64,000 nt of DNA, from assembly GCA_937923255.1 (NCBI GenBank), contig CALAIL010000018.1:1-64000 (forward strand). Reading direction: 5' to 3'. This document shows, one piece after another, positions 1-8,345 of the stretch (positions within the stretch are counted from its first letter, which is position 1; every line of letters begins with the position of its first letter). The position numbers were made by a program, and so were the translations under genes. The stretch comes from an uncultured Propionivibrio sp. Lineage in GTDB: Bacteria > Pseudomonadota > Gammaproteobacteria > Burkholderiales > Rhodocyclaceae. The notes under the pieces were generated by a model. It searched no databases, was not told the DNA's origin, and was given only the letters and a program-made list of their open reading frames with translations.

Positions 1-947
1 CGTAAAACGGGCGTTTCCGGAGGGGCTGCCCGCCAGCCCAGTGTTTACGCGGGTTCCCGGCCTGCCTATCCGCCAGCCCAATGTTTACGGGGACGTCCGG
101 CCTGCCTGCCCGCAAATGCCCGATTGACGTGGGCTTGCGGCCAATCGATTTAGATAACCGAGCGTCACATCCAGGACAGGCAGGCAGCAATCTTGGTTTG
201 CTGTCTTGAACGTTCCGTAGCCGCCCGCGCACCACTGACACACCACCGGACGCACAGGAGCGAAGCATCACTTCGGCTGTCGGCGCTGCGACAGTGCCTT
301 GCGTTGCACTACCGGCTGCGCGGGAAAGAAGCATCGCCAGTTGAATCACCGCCAACTGCCGCAGACCCACCCCCCCACAATATCCGCCACAACACCTGCC
401 CTGAACCCCGCGTAAAATGGGCGTTTCCGGAGGGGCTGCCCGCCAGCCCAGTGTTTACGCGGGTTCCCGGCCTGCCTATCCGCCAGCCCAATGTTTACGG
501 GGACGTCCGGCCTGCCTGCCCGCAAATGCCCGATTGACGTGGGCTTGCGGCCAATCGATTTAGATAACCGAGCGTCACATCCAGGACAGGCAGGCAGCAA
601 TCTTGGTTTGCTGTCTTGAACGTTCCGTAGCCGCCCGCGCACCACTGACACACCACCGGACGCACAGGAGCGAAGCATCACTTCGGCTGTCGGCGCTGCG
701 ACAGTGCCTTGCGTTGCACTACCGGCTGCGCGGGAAAGAAGCATCGCCAGTTGAATCACCGCCAACTGCCGCAGACCCACCCCCCCACAATATCCGCCAC
801 AACACCTGCCCTGAACCCCGCGTAAAATGGGCGTTTCCGGAGGGGCTGCCCGCCAGCCCAGTGTTTACGCGGGTTTCCGGCCTGCCTATCCGCCAGCCCA
901 ATGTTTACGGGGGCTTCCGGCCTACCTGCCTGCAAACGCCCGATTGA
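1..947. repeat. 410-bp tandem duplication, about 2.3 copies, containing palindromic repeat units
   Basis: Copy 1 is 1-410, copy 2 is 411-820 and a partial copy 3 is 821-947; the period is exactly 410. Copies 1 and 2 differ at very few places (for example c at 8 versus t at 418), so the duplication is recent or homogenised. Copy 3 carries several substitutions and diverges after about 947. The first 135 bases of each unit hold GC-rich subrepeats with the motif CGTAAA...GGGC...TTCCGG and inverted partners (GCCCA...TTTACG), so each can fold. The remaining 275 bases look unique. Two identical-looking short open frames (193-537, 603-947) are only a consequence of the duplication. The window starts inside the array, so its full size is unknown. 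The same subrepeat occurs inverted at 37.9-38.1 kb. Confidence 0.93.
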
Positions 948-1351
948 CAAGGACCGCAGAAGCAACCGACCGGGCTGAAACGCCCCAAAGACGCAGGGTC
1001 CGGAAAGGAGATTTGGCGGCATGAAAAGTCTTTTGCAGTGACATTACGGGCTGAAAAGGAGAATAGGGACGGTCTATAAAGAATTATTTCGCTCAAGAAT
1101 GAGGCCTTGAGCATGAAATTTGGCCATTACCCCTAAAAACAGCCGGCGCCCTTATCTCAGCCTGAAGCCGCCGAAGAGACTCTTGCGCCCATCGTCGACA
1201 AGCGGTTCAAACGGGACGCCCATCCTGGGCGAAGCCGATATAAGGATACGAGGTCTATTCGACCGTTTGCTTCAAAGCCTCACGAATGCCGGTGCGCAGC
1301 GCTGAATTTCAATGCGTTTTGCCAAAGATTCAAAGATTGCGGGGGTTCGGC
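948..1351. other. intergenic stretch, no gene recognised
   Basis: No coding frame here has a recognisable product or a good ribosome binding site. Around 1057-1080 there is a run reading AATAGGGACGGTCTAT, which resembles sequences I associate with IS200/REP-type elements, but this is from memory and no transposase is present. A 61-codon open frame at 1120-1305 has no supporting features and is not called. Confidence 0.5.
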
Positions 1352-1675
1352 TCAAAAGCCTTGCAGGGTTTCGACCGTGTGAATGACTTCCGGCGGCGCG
1401 GCGAAGCAGTGGCTAACGCAGCTCCGCCATTTCTGGAAATCCTCTGACGCCCGGAAGTCGACGGTATGGGCTTCCAGCGAGTTCCACTGGACGAGCAGGT
1501 GATACATGCAGGGGTTTTCGACAAAGCGCCGCAATTCCATACTCAGGCACCCTTTGGCGCGCCGGAACAATGGCGCAGCCTGGCGCACGCCCGCTTCAAA
1601 TTCCGCTTCCATGCCCGGTTTGATGGAAAGCAGGCAGACTTCAAAAACCGTTGTTTGGGTCATTGGCTGTGTCAT
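1352..1675 (-). CDS. antibiotic biosynthesis monooxygenase (ABM) domain protein
   Basis: The product is 107 residues, the usual size of a single-domain ABM (dimeric alpha-beta barrel) protein. Features that fit are an N-terminal strand with VCLLSIKPGMEAEFE, the central GCLSMEL strand, a VQWNSLEAH segment and a final ASEDFQKW helix; these match the ABM pattern of small quinol- or heme-type monooxygenases and related proteins. The substrate cannot be told. An AGGA sequence lies about 10 bases before the ATG at 1675; a second in-frame ATG four codons later is an alternative start. It stands alone, downstream of gpt on the same strand with a gap of about 150 bp. Confidence 0.8.
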   Translation of the reverse strand: MTQPMTQTTVFEVCLLSIKPGMEAEFEAGVRQAAPLFRRAKGCLSMELRRFVENPCMYHLLVQWNSLEAHTVDFRASEDFQKWRSCVSHCFAAPPEVIHTVETLQGF

Positions 1676-1824
1676 TTTTATATTTCCTTTTTTATGCCCT
1701 CAGATTCTCTGAGGCCAACCCACGCCGCGACAAGCAGAGGGCATCAAACATCGTGTCAGCCCCATATTTCACGGGCTTTACTTTTTTGGTGATCTCCGCT
1801 CGTAAAAACCATACGAAATTCCGC

Positions 1825-2352
1825 TCATCCGGCATCTACTTGGCAATTTTTCTTTAGCGGCGGCACAAAGGTGTAGTCGATATCCCAAGGGAAGTACACC
1901 CATTTATCCTGGCGGAACTCCTTGACGCAGAGATCGACGACTTCCCGCCCCATCGGCTTGGCATAAAGCGTGGCGAAGAAGGCCTTGGGTAACAGCTTGC
2001 GAATCATGCGCGCCGTCGCCCCCGTATCGACCAGATCGTCGATCAGCAGATAGCCTTCGCCGTCGTGCTCGACCCCCTTGAGAATCTTGACCTCGGTGCG
2101 CATGATCTGCGCGCCCTGTCCGTCGTCGGACGCGGCCTCGTAGCTGGAAGCACAGATCGTATCGAGCAAGCGGATTTCCAGTTCGCGCGCAACCAGCGCC
2201 GCCGGAATCAGGCCGCCGCGCGCAATGGCAATGATGCCTTTGAACGGCCCCCGATCCATCAAGGCGCGGCACAGCAAGCGCGTATCACGGTGCAGCTCCG
2301 GCCATGAAATGACGATATCGTCCCGATAGGGGCTGATGAATGCATTTTCCAT
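1825..2352 (-). CDS. gpt: xanthine(-guanine) phosphoribosyltransferase
   Basis: This type I phosphoribosyltransferase makes XMP/GMP from xanthine or guanine and PRPP in purine salvage. The PRPP-binding loop LLIDDLVDTGAT is at residues 102-113, an IAIARGGLIPA strand-loop is at 41-52, and the C-terminal WVYFPWD (151-157) is the hood motif of the Gpt family. At 175 residues it is slightly longer than the E. coli enzyme because of a C-terminal tail. AAGGA lies about 8 bases upstream of the ATG. It lies downstream of, and on the same strand as, a BMP-type binding protein gene with a 148-bp gap. BMP proteins often bind purine nucleosides, so a salvage theme is plausible but not proved. Confidence 0.92.
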   Translation of the reverse strand: MENAFISPYRDDIVISWPELHRDTRLLCRALMDRGPFKGIIAIARGGLIPAALVARELEIRLLDTICASSYEAASDDGQGAQIMRTEVKILKGVEHDGEGYLLIDDLVDTGATARMIRKLLPKAFFATLYAKPMGREVVDLCVKEFRQDKWVYFPWDIDYTFVPPLKKNCQVDAG

Positions 2353-2500
2353 GCATGGATCCTTGAGTCAGAACTTGAATGAAAAATCAGCAGCGGCCGC
2401 ACATGAACTGATGAACGGGCATATGGCAAGGCCCATGGCGTGCGGTAGGCCGGCTGCGCGGAGCCGAAAAACGTTCTCCGCGCGCGATGGTCATCCGGCC

Positions 2501-3577
2501 TTACTTGGGCAGATTGCCTTCGATGCCCTCGACGTAAAAATTGATCTGCTTTAACTCGGCGTCCGTATAGGTTTTGCCAGCGGGCAGCACTTCCTTGCCG
2601 GACTGATCCTTGAGCGGGCCGGCAAAGGGATGCAGGCTGCCGGTTTTAAGTGCATCGCGCCGCGCTTCTACCAGCTTTTTCACATCTTCCGGCAATTGAG
2701 GGCCGAAATAACCAACATTGACCGCGCCCTCTTTGACGCCCCACCAGATATTCGATGTTTTCCAGGCGCCGGCCTCAACGTCGGCAATGACTTTTTTGTA
2801 GATCACCTCCCAGTTGAGGACGGAGGCGGCCAATTGCGCCTTGCCGCCAAATTTGGTCATATCCGAGTTCCAGCCAAAACCGAGGATGCCTTTTTCCTGC
2901 GCTGTCTGGACGACGGCCGGCGAGTCGGTGTTCTGCATCAGCACGTCACTGCCCTGGGCAATCAGCGCCAGCGCCGCTTCACGCTCTTTGCCGGGGTCGA
3001 ACCAGGAATTCACCCAGATGACGCGCGTCGTTACCTTCGGATTAACGCTGCGCGCGCCGATCGTGAACGCATTGATGTTGCGGATTACCTCAGGAATGGG
3101 AATCGAGGCAACAATGCCGAGCTTGTTGTGCTTGGTCATTTTGCCGGCGATGACCCCGAGCATGTAAGAACCTTCATACGTGCGCACATCAAAAACGCCA
3201 AGGTTAGGCGCCGTTTTATAGCCGGTGGCGTGCATGAAGATGGTGTTTGGGAAGGCTTTGGCCACTTTGACCATCTGGTTCATATACCCGAACGATGTGC
3301 CAAAAATGACTTTGTAGCCCTTTTGCGCCAGATCGCGGAAAACACGCTCGGAATCAGCGGTTTCCGGCACATTTTCAACGAAAGTTGTCTTGACCCTGCC
3401 GCCAGAATGCGCTTCGAGCTGTTTGCGTCCTTCGTCATGCGAATACGTCCAGCCATGATCGCCTGTCGGGCCGATGTAAACAAAGCCGGCCTTCAGCGGC
3501 TCGGCAGCGTGCGCCAGAGCCACGCAGGAGGCGGCGATCAGCGCCGAAGCCAGGGTTTTGAAATGTGCCAGTGCCAT
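2501..3577 (-). CDS. BMP-family (PnrA/Med-like) ABC transporter substrate-binding protein
   Basis: A 358-residue periplasmic binding protein of the basic membrane protein family. It has a Sec signal peptide ending near AHA at residues 23-25 rather than a lipobox, then the family N-terminus with GFVYIGPTGDHGWTYSHDEG (about residues 31-50) and the GFGWNSDM region. Family members bind purine nucleosides or related ligands and deliver them to an ABC importer. No permease or ATPase gene lies next to it in this window, so the transporter partners must be elsewhere or be lost. AAGGAG sits 7 bases before the ATG. The next gene on the strand is gpt, which fits a purine-uptake role by inference only. 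Confidence 0.9.
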   Translation of the reverse strand: MALAHFKTLASALIAASCVALAHAAEPLKAGFVYIGPTGDHGWTYSHDEGRKQLEAHSGGRVKTTFVENVPETADSERVFRDLAQKGYKVIFGTSFGYMNQMVKVAKAFPNTIFMHATGYKTAPNLGVFDVRTYEGSYMLGVIAGKMTKHNKLGIVASIPIPEVIRNINAFTIGARSVNPKVTTRVIWVNSWFDPGKEREAALALIAQGSDVLMQNTDSPAVVQTAQEKGILGFGWNSDMTKFGGKAQLAASVLNWEVIYKKVIADVEAGAWKTSNIWWGVKEGAVNVGYFGPQLPEDVKKLVEARRDALKTGSLHPFAGPLKDQSGKEVLPAGKTYTDAELKQINFYVEGIEGNLPK

Positions 3578-3622
3578 AAATAGACTCCTTGATCTCGTCG
3601 AGAGTGATGAGGTCGGCTATTT

Positions 3623-3638
3623 TCCGGAACTTTCCGGA
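3623..3638 (-). promoter_or_regulatory. inverted repeat upstream of the BMP gene, possible operator
   Basis: A 7-bp perfect inverted repeat, TCCGGAA-2 nt-TTCCGGA, lies 46 bp upstream of the BMP start codon. The spacing suits an operator near the promoter, but no regulator is known and GC-rich dyads are common here. Confidence 0.3.
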
Positions 3639-3853
3639 TCTTGTACATAGCCGGGGAAGGTTTCTGGTGTGTGTTTTCGGCATATCAATGGCCAAAACGA
3701 CATCCGCCGATTTTTACTCTATGGAAATCCCGCAGACAAAACACCAGCAAAGCAGCACGATGTTGCGCCGCCCTGGCGCCAGCGCATCGGTCAAGCTTGC
3801 CGGATGCTGATTCCCGGCTCTATCCCAACCCTGGTTTCAGCCTCTTTCCTAAC

Positions 3854-4318
3854 CTATCCCCACATACGCGAAAGCACCGGCGCTCCCCGGCCTTGGTGAA
3901 TGATCGTCATCACGACATGGCCGGCAACCAGCACAAGCAACACCCACCCCAGTTCGCCGTGCCACTGGTTCCCGAGTTCGACCAGGAACTTGTTCCCCTG
4001 CGCCCTGCCGATCTGGCGGGCAATAGCCAATGCCGGAACGGCAATCATGAGGGCATACAGTGCCAGATGCCCGGCTCTGGCCGCCAGATTATTCTTGGGA
4101 CGATGCGACATTTGCGTCACAGCCCATAAAACACGCAGGACGATCAAAGCGGCCAGCACAAAACCGACCGTTTTGTGCATTCCCATAAGCGAGGATCTGA
4201 ACTGTTTATCGATATTCCAGGCGATGGCCGTTCCGAACATAAAAAGATAGCCCGCGGCCATGATCCAGTGAAAGCTGCGCGAAATGCTGCCGTAGCGGTT
4301 TCTTGTATCGGTTTTCAT
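3854..4318 (-). CDS. cytochrome b561 family membrane protein
   Basis: A four-helix diheme cytochrome b561 that would pass electrons between the quinone pool and a partner at the inner membrane. The start at 4318 is chosen because GAGGAGAGAAAAGG directly precedes it; the frame is open 17 codons further upstream. Visible family marks are SRSFHWIMA in helix 1, the MHKTVG histidine before helix 2, AGHLALYALMI in helix 3 and WHGELGW plus AGHVVMTIIHQG in helix 4, giving the expected heme-ligand histidines. Its 154 residues are a little shorter than E. coli CybB. It is monocistronic as far as can be seen; the function of the partner is unknown. Confidence 0.85.
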   Translation of the reverse strand: MKTDTRNRYGSISRSFHWIMAAGYLFMFGTAIAWNIDKQFRSSLMGMHKTVGFVLAALIVLRVLWAVTQMSHRPKNNLAARAGHLALYALMIAVPALAIARQIGRAQGNKFLVELGNQWHGELGWVLLVLVAGHVVMTIIHQGRGAPVLSRMWG

Positions 4319-4559
4319 CCTTTTCTCTCCTCGTTTCATGGAAGATTCTGGGCGCGGAAGATTCAGCATTCAGGCCGTTCTCAAGGAGAGTATAAATCCT
4401 TGATTCATCTGCACGCACCGTGCCGGTTCCGGCCAAGTCCTTCCCTATCAGCGCCCGATTGTACGGCTGGCTATACGACTCGGCGCGTTGATCAATCCCG
4501 CCCGGCTGAGTAATCCGTGCTGGCGAAGATGCCGCGGCCCCAGCGAACGGCTTTGCCGC

Positions 4560-5918
4560 TTAGTTTTTCATCGACTGCACCGGCGCGGGGATGCGGCCGC
4601 CGCGCGCGATGAAGTCCGCACACGAGCCCGTCTTGACCGGCATAATCGGCGCGTAGCCGAGTAGGCCGCCGAATTCGACGCGTTCACCCACGCCTTTGCC
4701 CGGTACGGGGATGATGCGCACGGCGGTGGTTTTGCTGTTGATCATGCCGATGGCGGCTTCGTCGGCGATGATGCCCGCAATGGTCGCCGCTGGGGTGTCG
4801 CCCGGCACGGCAACCATGTCGAGGCCGACAGAGCACACTGCCGTCATCGCTTCGAGTTTGTCCAGGGTGAGGATGCCGCTGGCAGCGGCGGCAATCATGC
4901 CTTCGTCTTCGGAGACGGGGATGAAGGCGCCGCTCAGGCCGCCGACGGCGGATGAGGCCATCATTCCGCCTTTTTTCACCGCGTCATTCAGCAGGGCAAG
5001 GGCGGCAGTGGTGCCGTGCGTGCCGCAGACACTGAGGCCCATTGCTTCGAGAATGCGGGCAACGCTGTCGCCGACGGCGGGGGTGGGCGCGAGCGAGAGG
5101 TCGAGGATGCCGAAGGGGATGCCGAGGCGTCGCGCCGCTTCCTGGCCGATAAGTTCGCCGACGCGAGTGATTTTGAAGGCGGTTTTTTTGACGACTTCGG
5201 TGATTTCGGTGAGGTTCTTGCCGTCGCAGTGTTGCAGTGCCGCCTGCACCACGCCTGGTCCGGAGACGCCGACGTTGATGACGGCGTCCGCTTCGCCCGC
5301 GCCGTGGAAGGCGCCCGCCATGAAGGGGTTGTCTTCGACGGCGTTGCAGAAGACGACAATTTTGGCGCAGCCGAAGCCTTCCGGGGTGATGGCGGCAGTG
5401 TGCTTGATGGTGTCCGCTGCGAGCTTGACCGCGTCCATATTGATGCCGGCGCGGGTGCTGCCGATGTTGATGGAGGCACAGACGATGTCGGTCGTGCGCA
5501 TCGCTTCCGGGATGCTGGCGATCAGGACGCGGTCGGCAGGCGAAAGGCCTTTGTGCACCAGAGCGGAGAAGCCGCCGATGAAGGAAACGCCGATGGCTTT
5601 GGCGGCTTTGTCCAGCGTCTCTGCCACGCTCACATAGCTGTCCGCCCCGGTCGCGGCGGCGATTTGCGCGATCGGCGTGACGGCAATGCGCTGATTGACG
5701 ATGGGCACGCCGTATTTGGCGGAAAGCGCTGTGGCAGTCGCGACCAGGTCTTTGCCGATGCGGGTGATTTTGTTGTAGATGTTGCGGTTAAGCTGTTCTA
5801 GGTCAGGACTGATGCAGTCGTGCAGGTCAATGCCGATGGTGATAGTGCGCACGTCAAAGTTCTGCTCGGACACCATGCGGATGGTTTCGAGGATTTCGGT
5901 GGAATGGATTTGCGTCAT
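4560..5918 (-). CDS. PFL family protein (UPF0210/DUF711)
   Basis: The 452-residue product has the exact family length when started at 5918 ([10 protein letters not shown]); the frame stays open 37 codons upstream but that part lacks family character. The protein is well conserved, with glycine- and alanine-rich segments such as GISVP-like [13 protein letters not shown] and [22 protein letters not shown]0210 proteins are named PFL-like, but no biochemical role is firmly known to me. In many bacteria and archaea the gene pairs with a UPF0237 ACT-domain gene, as here (140 bp upstream on the same strand). The ribosome binding site is weak. Confidence 0.92.
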   Translation of the reverse strand: MTQIHSTEILETIRMVSEQNFDVRTITIGIDLHDCISPDLEQLNRNIYNKITRIGKDLVATATALSAKYGVPIVNQRIAVTPIAQIAAATGADSYVSVAETLDKAAKAIGVSFIGGFSALVHKGLSPADRVLIASIPEAMRTTDIVCASINIGSTRAGINMDAVKLAADTIKHTAAITPEGFGCAKIVVFCNAVEDNPFMAGAFHGAGEADAVINVGVSGPGVVQAALQHCDGKNLTEITEVVKKTAFKITRVGELIGQEAARRLGIPFGILDLSLAPTPAVGDSVARILEAMGLSVCGTHGTTAALALLNDAVKKGGMMASSAVGGLSGAFIPVSEDEGMIAAAASGILTLDKLEAMTAVCSVGLDMVAVPGDTPAATIAGIIADEAAIGMINSKTTAVRIIPVPGKGVGERVEFGGLLGYAPIMPVKTGSCADFIARGGRIPAPVQSMKN

Positions 5919-6058
5919 GGGTTTCTGTGATGAATGGGATTGAATGCTGCACGGTGATACCAATTCCAGGAATTGGGCCGGGAAGGCGGCGCGCCGCGGA
6001 CAGCACATGAGTACAGCAAGGCGCGCCAATACACTCAGATTGTTTTCTGAGATAGGTA

Positions 6059-6331
6059 TTAAACCCGGTGCATGGCGTTGAACAACTCTTCATTCTGCAT
6101 GCGGATGTCCAGCGCGAGCGCCTGGCTGGCCTGTGCGAAGATGTCGAGCATTTCCTGCCGCGATTTCGGGCATTGCGCGGTATCGACCAGAATGATCATG
6201 GTAAAGAATTCGCCCATCAACTGCTGACTGATATTGAGGATATTGATTTGGTTTTCGGCCAGCAGTTTGGATACGTCGTAAACAATACCGATGCGGTCTT
6301 TGCCGATGACGGTAATGACGGAATGGTTCAT
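6059..6331 (-). CDS. ACT domain-containing protein (UPF0237)
   Basis: A 90-residue stand-alone ACT domain: [17 protein letters not shown] at 5-21, followed by [12 protein letters not shown] and a strand [11 protein letters not shown] domains bind small ligands, often amino acids, and regulate partner enzymes; UPF0237 is the usual companion of UPF0210. Start at 6331 is chosen because AGGAG lies just upstream and the length matches the family. The start codon overlaps the tannase stop codon by one base (TGATG), so translation of the two is coupled. Confidence 0.93.
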   Translation of the reverse strand: MNHSVITVIGKDRIGIVYDVSKLLAENQINILNISQQLMGEFFTMIILVDTAQCPKSRQEMLDIFAQASQALALDIRMQNEELFNAMHRV

Positions 6332-7830
6332 CACATCTCCTGATTCGTGAAATTTTGGTTTTTGACAGCCTGGTCGATCCAGTCGAACAGTTCGTCCAGA
6401 TCGTAATCGCCGCTGTGCGGCACGTCCCACGGCAGGGCGAAATCGACGCGCTTGCCGCTGTTTTGCAGCTTGGCGGTGAGGATGGCGGCGATGGCCAGCG
6501 AGGTATCGCTATCGGCGGTGCCGACGCGGATGCGCCAATGCTGCGGCGGTGTGTGCGAGCCAATGAAGGGCATCGGGTTCATCAGCTGCACGGTATGCGG
6601 GTCGGCCAGCGTAGCCTGTGGGTCGGTACGGTGTTGGTAGGAGAAAGCGGTGAAGTGCTGTTTGTCGATGGTGGCGGTGCCGAACAGTTGGTTCTCGCCG
6701 CTGCTCAAGTCCAGCGCGTCGAAGGCGGGCGGAGTTTTCTGGCGGCCGGTAGCACGGGCATAGGCGGCAAAATTCACGGCGCGGACTTTGCCGTTGTGGA
6801 GGGTGAGCCAGTTGCGATCGCTCAGGTCTTTGCCGGCATCGAGCTGACCCTGGGCGGACTGGCGCAGGAAGGAAGCGACATAGTTTTTAAAACTGCCGTT
6901 GCCCTGCGCGTTCAAGCGCAGCGGGCGGCCTTGCGGGTCGCGCAGGTTTAGGCTGTTCACATAGGCAGGGAACCGGGCTTTGAGACGGCCTGAAACCTTA
7001 ATTTGCGCCTTGGTAAGCGTGCCGTTAACCAGTTTGCGCTCGGCATGGTAATCGAGCATGGAGGCGTCCATTTTTTGGTAGTTGTTCACGCCGTTGAACT
7101 GCCATTCGTAGGCATCATCGGCGTGATCCAGAATGGAAATCGGGCAATAGGCGGAAACGGCGAAAATATCGTCTTTGGCCGGCGCGGCGCCGAGCTGTTG
7201 CAGATAGGGTTCGTAGTCGGCCTGGTTGCCGGTGGCGCCGAGCAGCACAGACAACGCCCCACCGGCGCTGGTGCCGTTGGAGATGATTTTTTCGGCATCG
7301 CCGGCCATCACTGCATCGTTGAAGCGCAGGTAGCGCACGGCGGCTTTCAAATCGACAATCGCGGCGGGCGCTTTGCCGGTGGCGGCGGTGCGGCCACGCG
7401 CGCCGGGCGATGCCACGACATAGCCTCTGACCAGGGCGGCCTGCATGGCATCAATCTGCCCGGCCTTGCGCGGGCCGAAACCGCCCTGTCCCGGCACGCC
7501 GGCTTTGGCTGGCATATAGCCGCCGATTGGGTTAGGCAGAAAGATGGGCGCGGTTTGCGCGGTGTAGCCGTTGATACTGCCGCCGTTGAAATAGGCTTCC
7601 GGAATGTAGATGTTGATGGTTTCGTGAGCCGCGTCGACAGGATTGTTGACATAAACGATATTTTCAAACGCTCGGTAACGTATCGTTTGTCCGCCGACCT
7701 GCATCGTTTTATCTACATATTTCTGACCGGCAAAATCAAGAGGCTGCGTGTTTTCACGCTTGACGAGCGGCGTACTGCACGCCGCAAGCCCCAGCCCGGC
7801 AATAGTCAGTATCGTGGCTTTAAATTTCAT
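6331..7830 (-). CDS. tannase-like alpha/beta-hydrolase, predicted lipoprotein (bacterial tannase subtype)
   Basis: Tannases hydrolyse galloyl esters of gallotannins. From the start at 7830 the 499-residue product begins with a lipoprotein signal peptide, LAAC at 15-18, so it is expected to be anchored in a membrane outside the cytoplasm. The nucleophile elbow is GTSAGG at 186-191 with Ser188, and the likely catalytic His is 472 in PHSGDYD near the C-terminus. A GGGGAT sequence precedes the chosen ATG; longer starts lack a site. The gene is first in an apparent operon with the ACT and PFL genes. Substrate is inferred from family only; a feruloyl or other phenolic ester is possible. Confidence 0.83.
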   Translation of the reverse strand: MKFKATILTIAGLGLAACSTPLVKRENTQPLDFAGQKYVDKTMQVGGQTIRYRAFENIVYVNNPVDAAHETINIYIPEAYFNGGSINGYTAQTAPIFLPNPIGGYMPAKAGVPGQGGFGPRKAGQIDAMQAALVRGYVVASPGARGRTAATGKAPAAIVDLKAAVRYLRFNDAVMAGDAEKIISNGTSAGGALSVLLGATGNQADYEPYLQQLGAAPAKDDIFAVSAYCPISILDHADDAYEWQFNGVNNYQKMDASMLDYHAERKLVNGTLTKAQIKVSGRLKARFPAYVNSLNLRDPQGRPLRLNAQGNGSFKNYVASFLRQSAQGQLDAGKDLSDRNWLTLHNGKVRAVNFAAYARATGRQKTPPAFDALDLSSGENQLFGTATIDKQHFTAFSYQHRTDPQATLADPHTVQLMNPMPFIGSHTPPQHWRIRVGTADSDTSLAIAAILTAKLQNSGKRVDFALPWDVPHSGDYDLDELFDWIDQAVKNQNFTNQEM

Positions 7831-8200
7831 GACAATCCCCATAAAAAACAGGATATCTCTAGGATACACAAACCCAAACCAGATAGGCATCCGGCAAAAC
7901 CGGGATCACACGGCTTCGCGTTTTCCTGTGTGTTGCAGATACATCACGTCCCGCATCAATTGCCTCAAGCAACCTGGCGCAAATATCCTCCAGAACCTCC
8001 AGGCATCCCCATCTCCAGGCCACATCCAAATTTCCAGGCAACATGCAATGCAGCCGGACAAACTATCTCCGTGCGACGGCGCAATGTAGCCACGATGTAA
8101 TGTGTTTGCGGGCATTCACCGGAAAGCCGGCGAAACGCAGCCAACGCTTTCTCGGTACGAAAAAGTCTGTCAGTCGAAAGGCCAAGAGGCCTGTGTGCGC

Positions 8201-8206
8201 TATAAT
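8201..8206 (+). promoter_or_regulatory. candidate -10 box upstream of mltD
   Basis: A perfect TATAAT lies 140 bp before the mltD start in a 515-bp gap (7831-8345) that otherwise has no gene I recognise. No good -35 hexamer is visible. If used, transcription would give a leader of about 130 nt. Confidence 0.45.
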
Positions 8207-8345
8207 CCGCCTGCCTTGGCGCCGACGGGCACATCGAAGCGACTGCAGTTTATGGCGTGTCTGAGCCTCTCGTACTCTCACTGCTGGATGCGACGCGCAT
8301 TGATTTTCCATTTCGCCGTATGGCGGTCAAACTCAGGTCATACGG

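Noticed and set aside
193..947. Two identical 114-codon open frames
   Set aside because: They arise from the 410-bp duplication, have poor start sites and no protein-like conservation.
1120..1305. 61-codon open frame in the gap before the ABM gene
   Set aside because: No binding site, no homology by eye, and sits in a repeat-flanked gap.
2630..3583. 317-codon open frame antisense to the BMP gene
   Set aside because: Shadow frame; the BMP protein has signal peptide and family motifs.
3578..3853. Purine riboswitch upstream of the BMP gene
   Set aside because: No conserved purine-aptamer loop sequences seen; only a short dyad is present.
4696..5637. 313-codon open frame antisense to the PFL gene
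   Set aside because: Low-complexity Ser/Ala/Met translation; the PFL family match is on the other strand.
7003..8100. 365-codon open frame antisense to the tannase and running into the upstream gap
   Set aside because: Gly/Arg/Val-rich shadow; no binding site or motif, and tannase features are on the minus strand.
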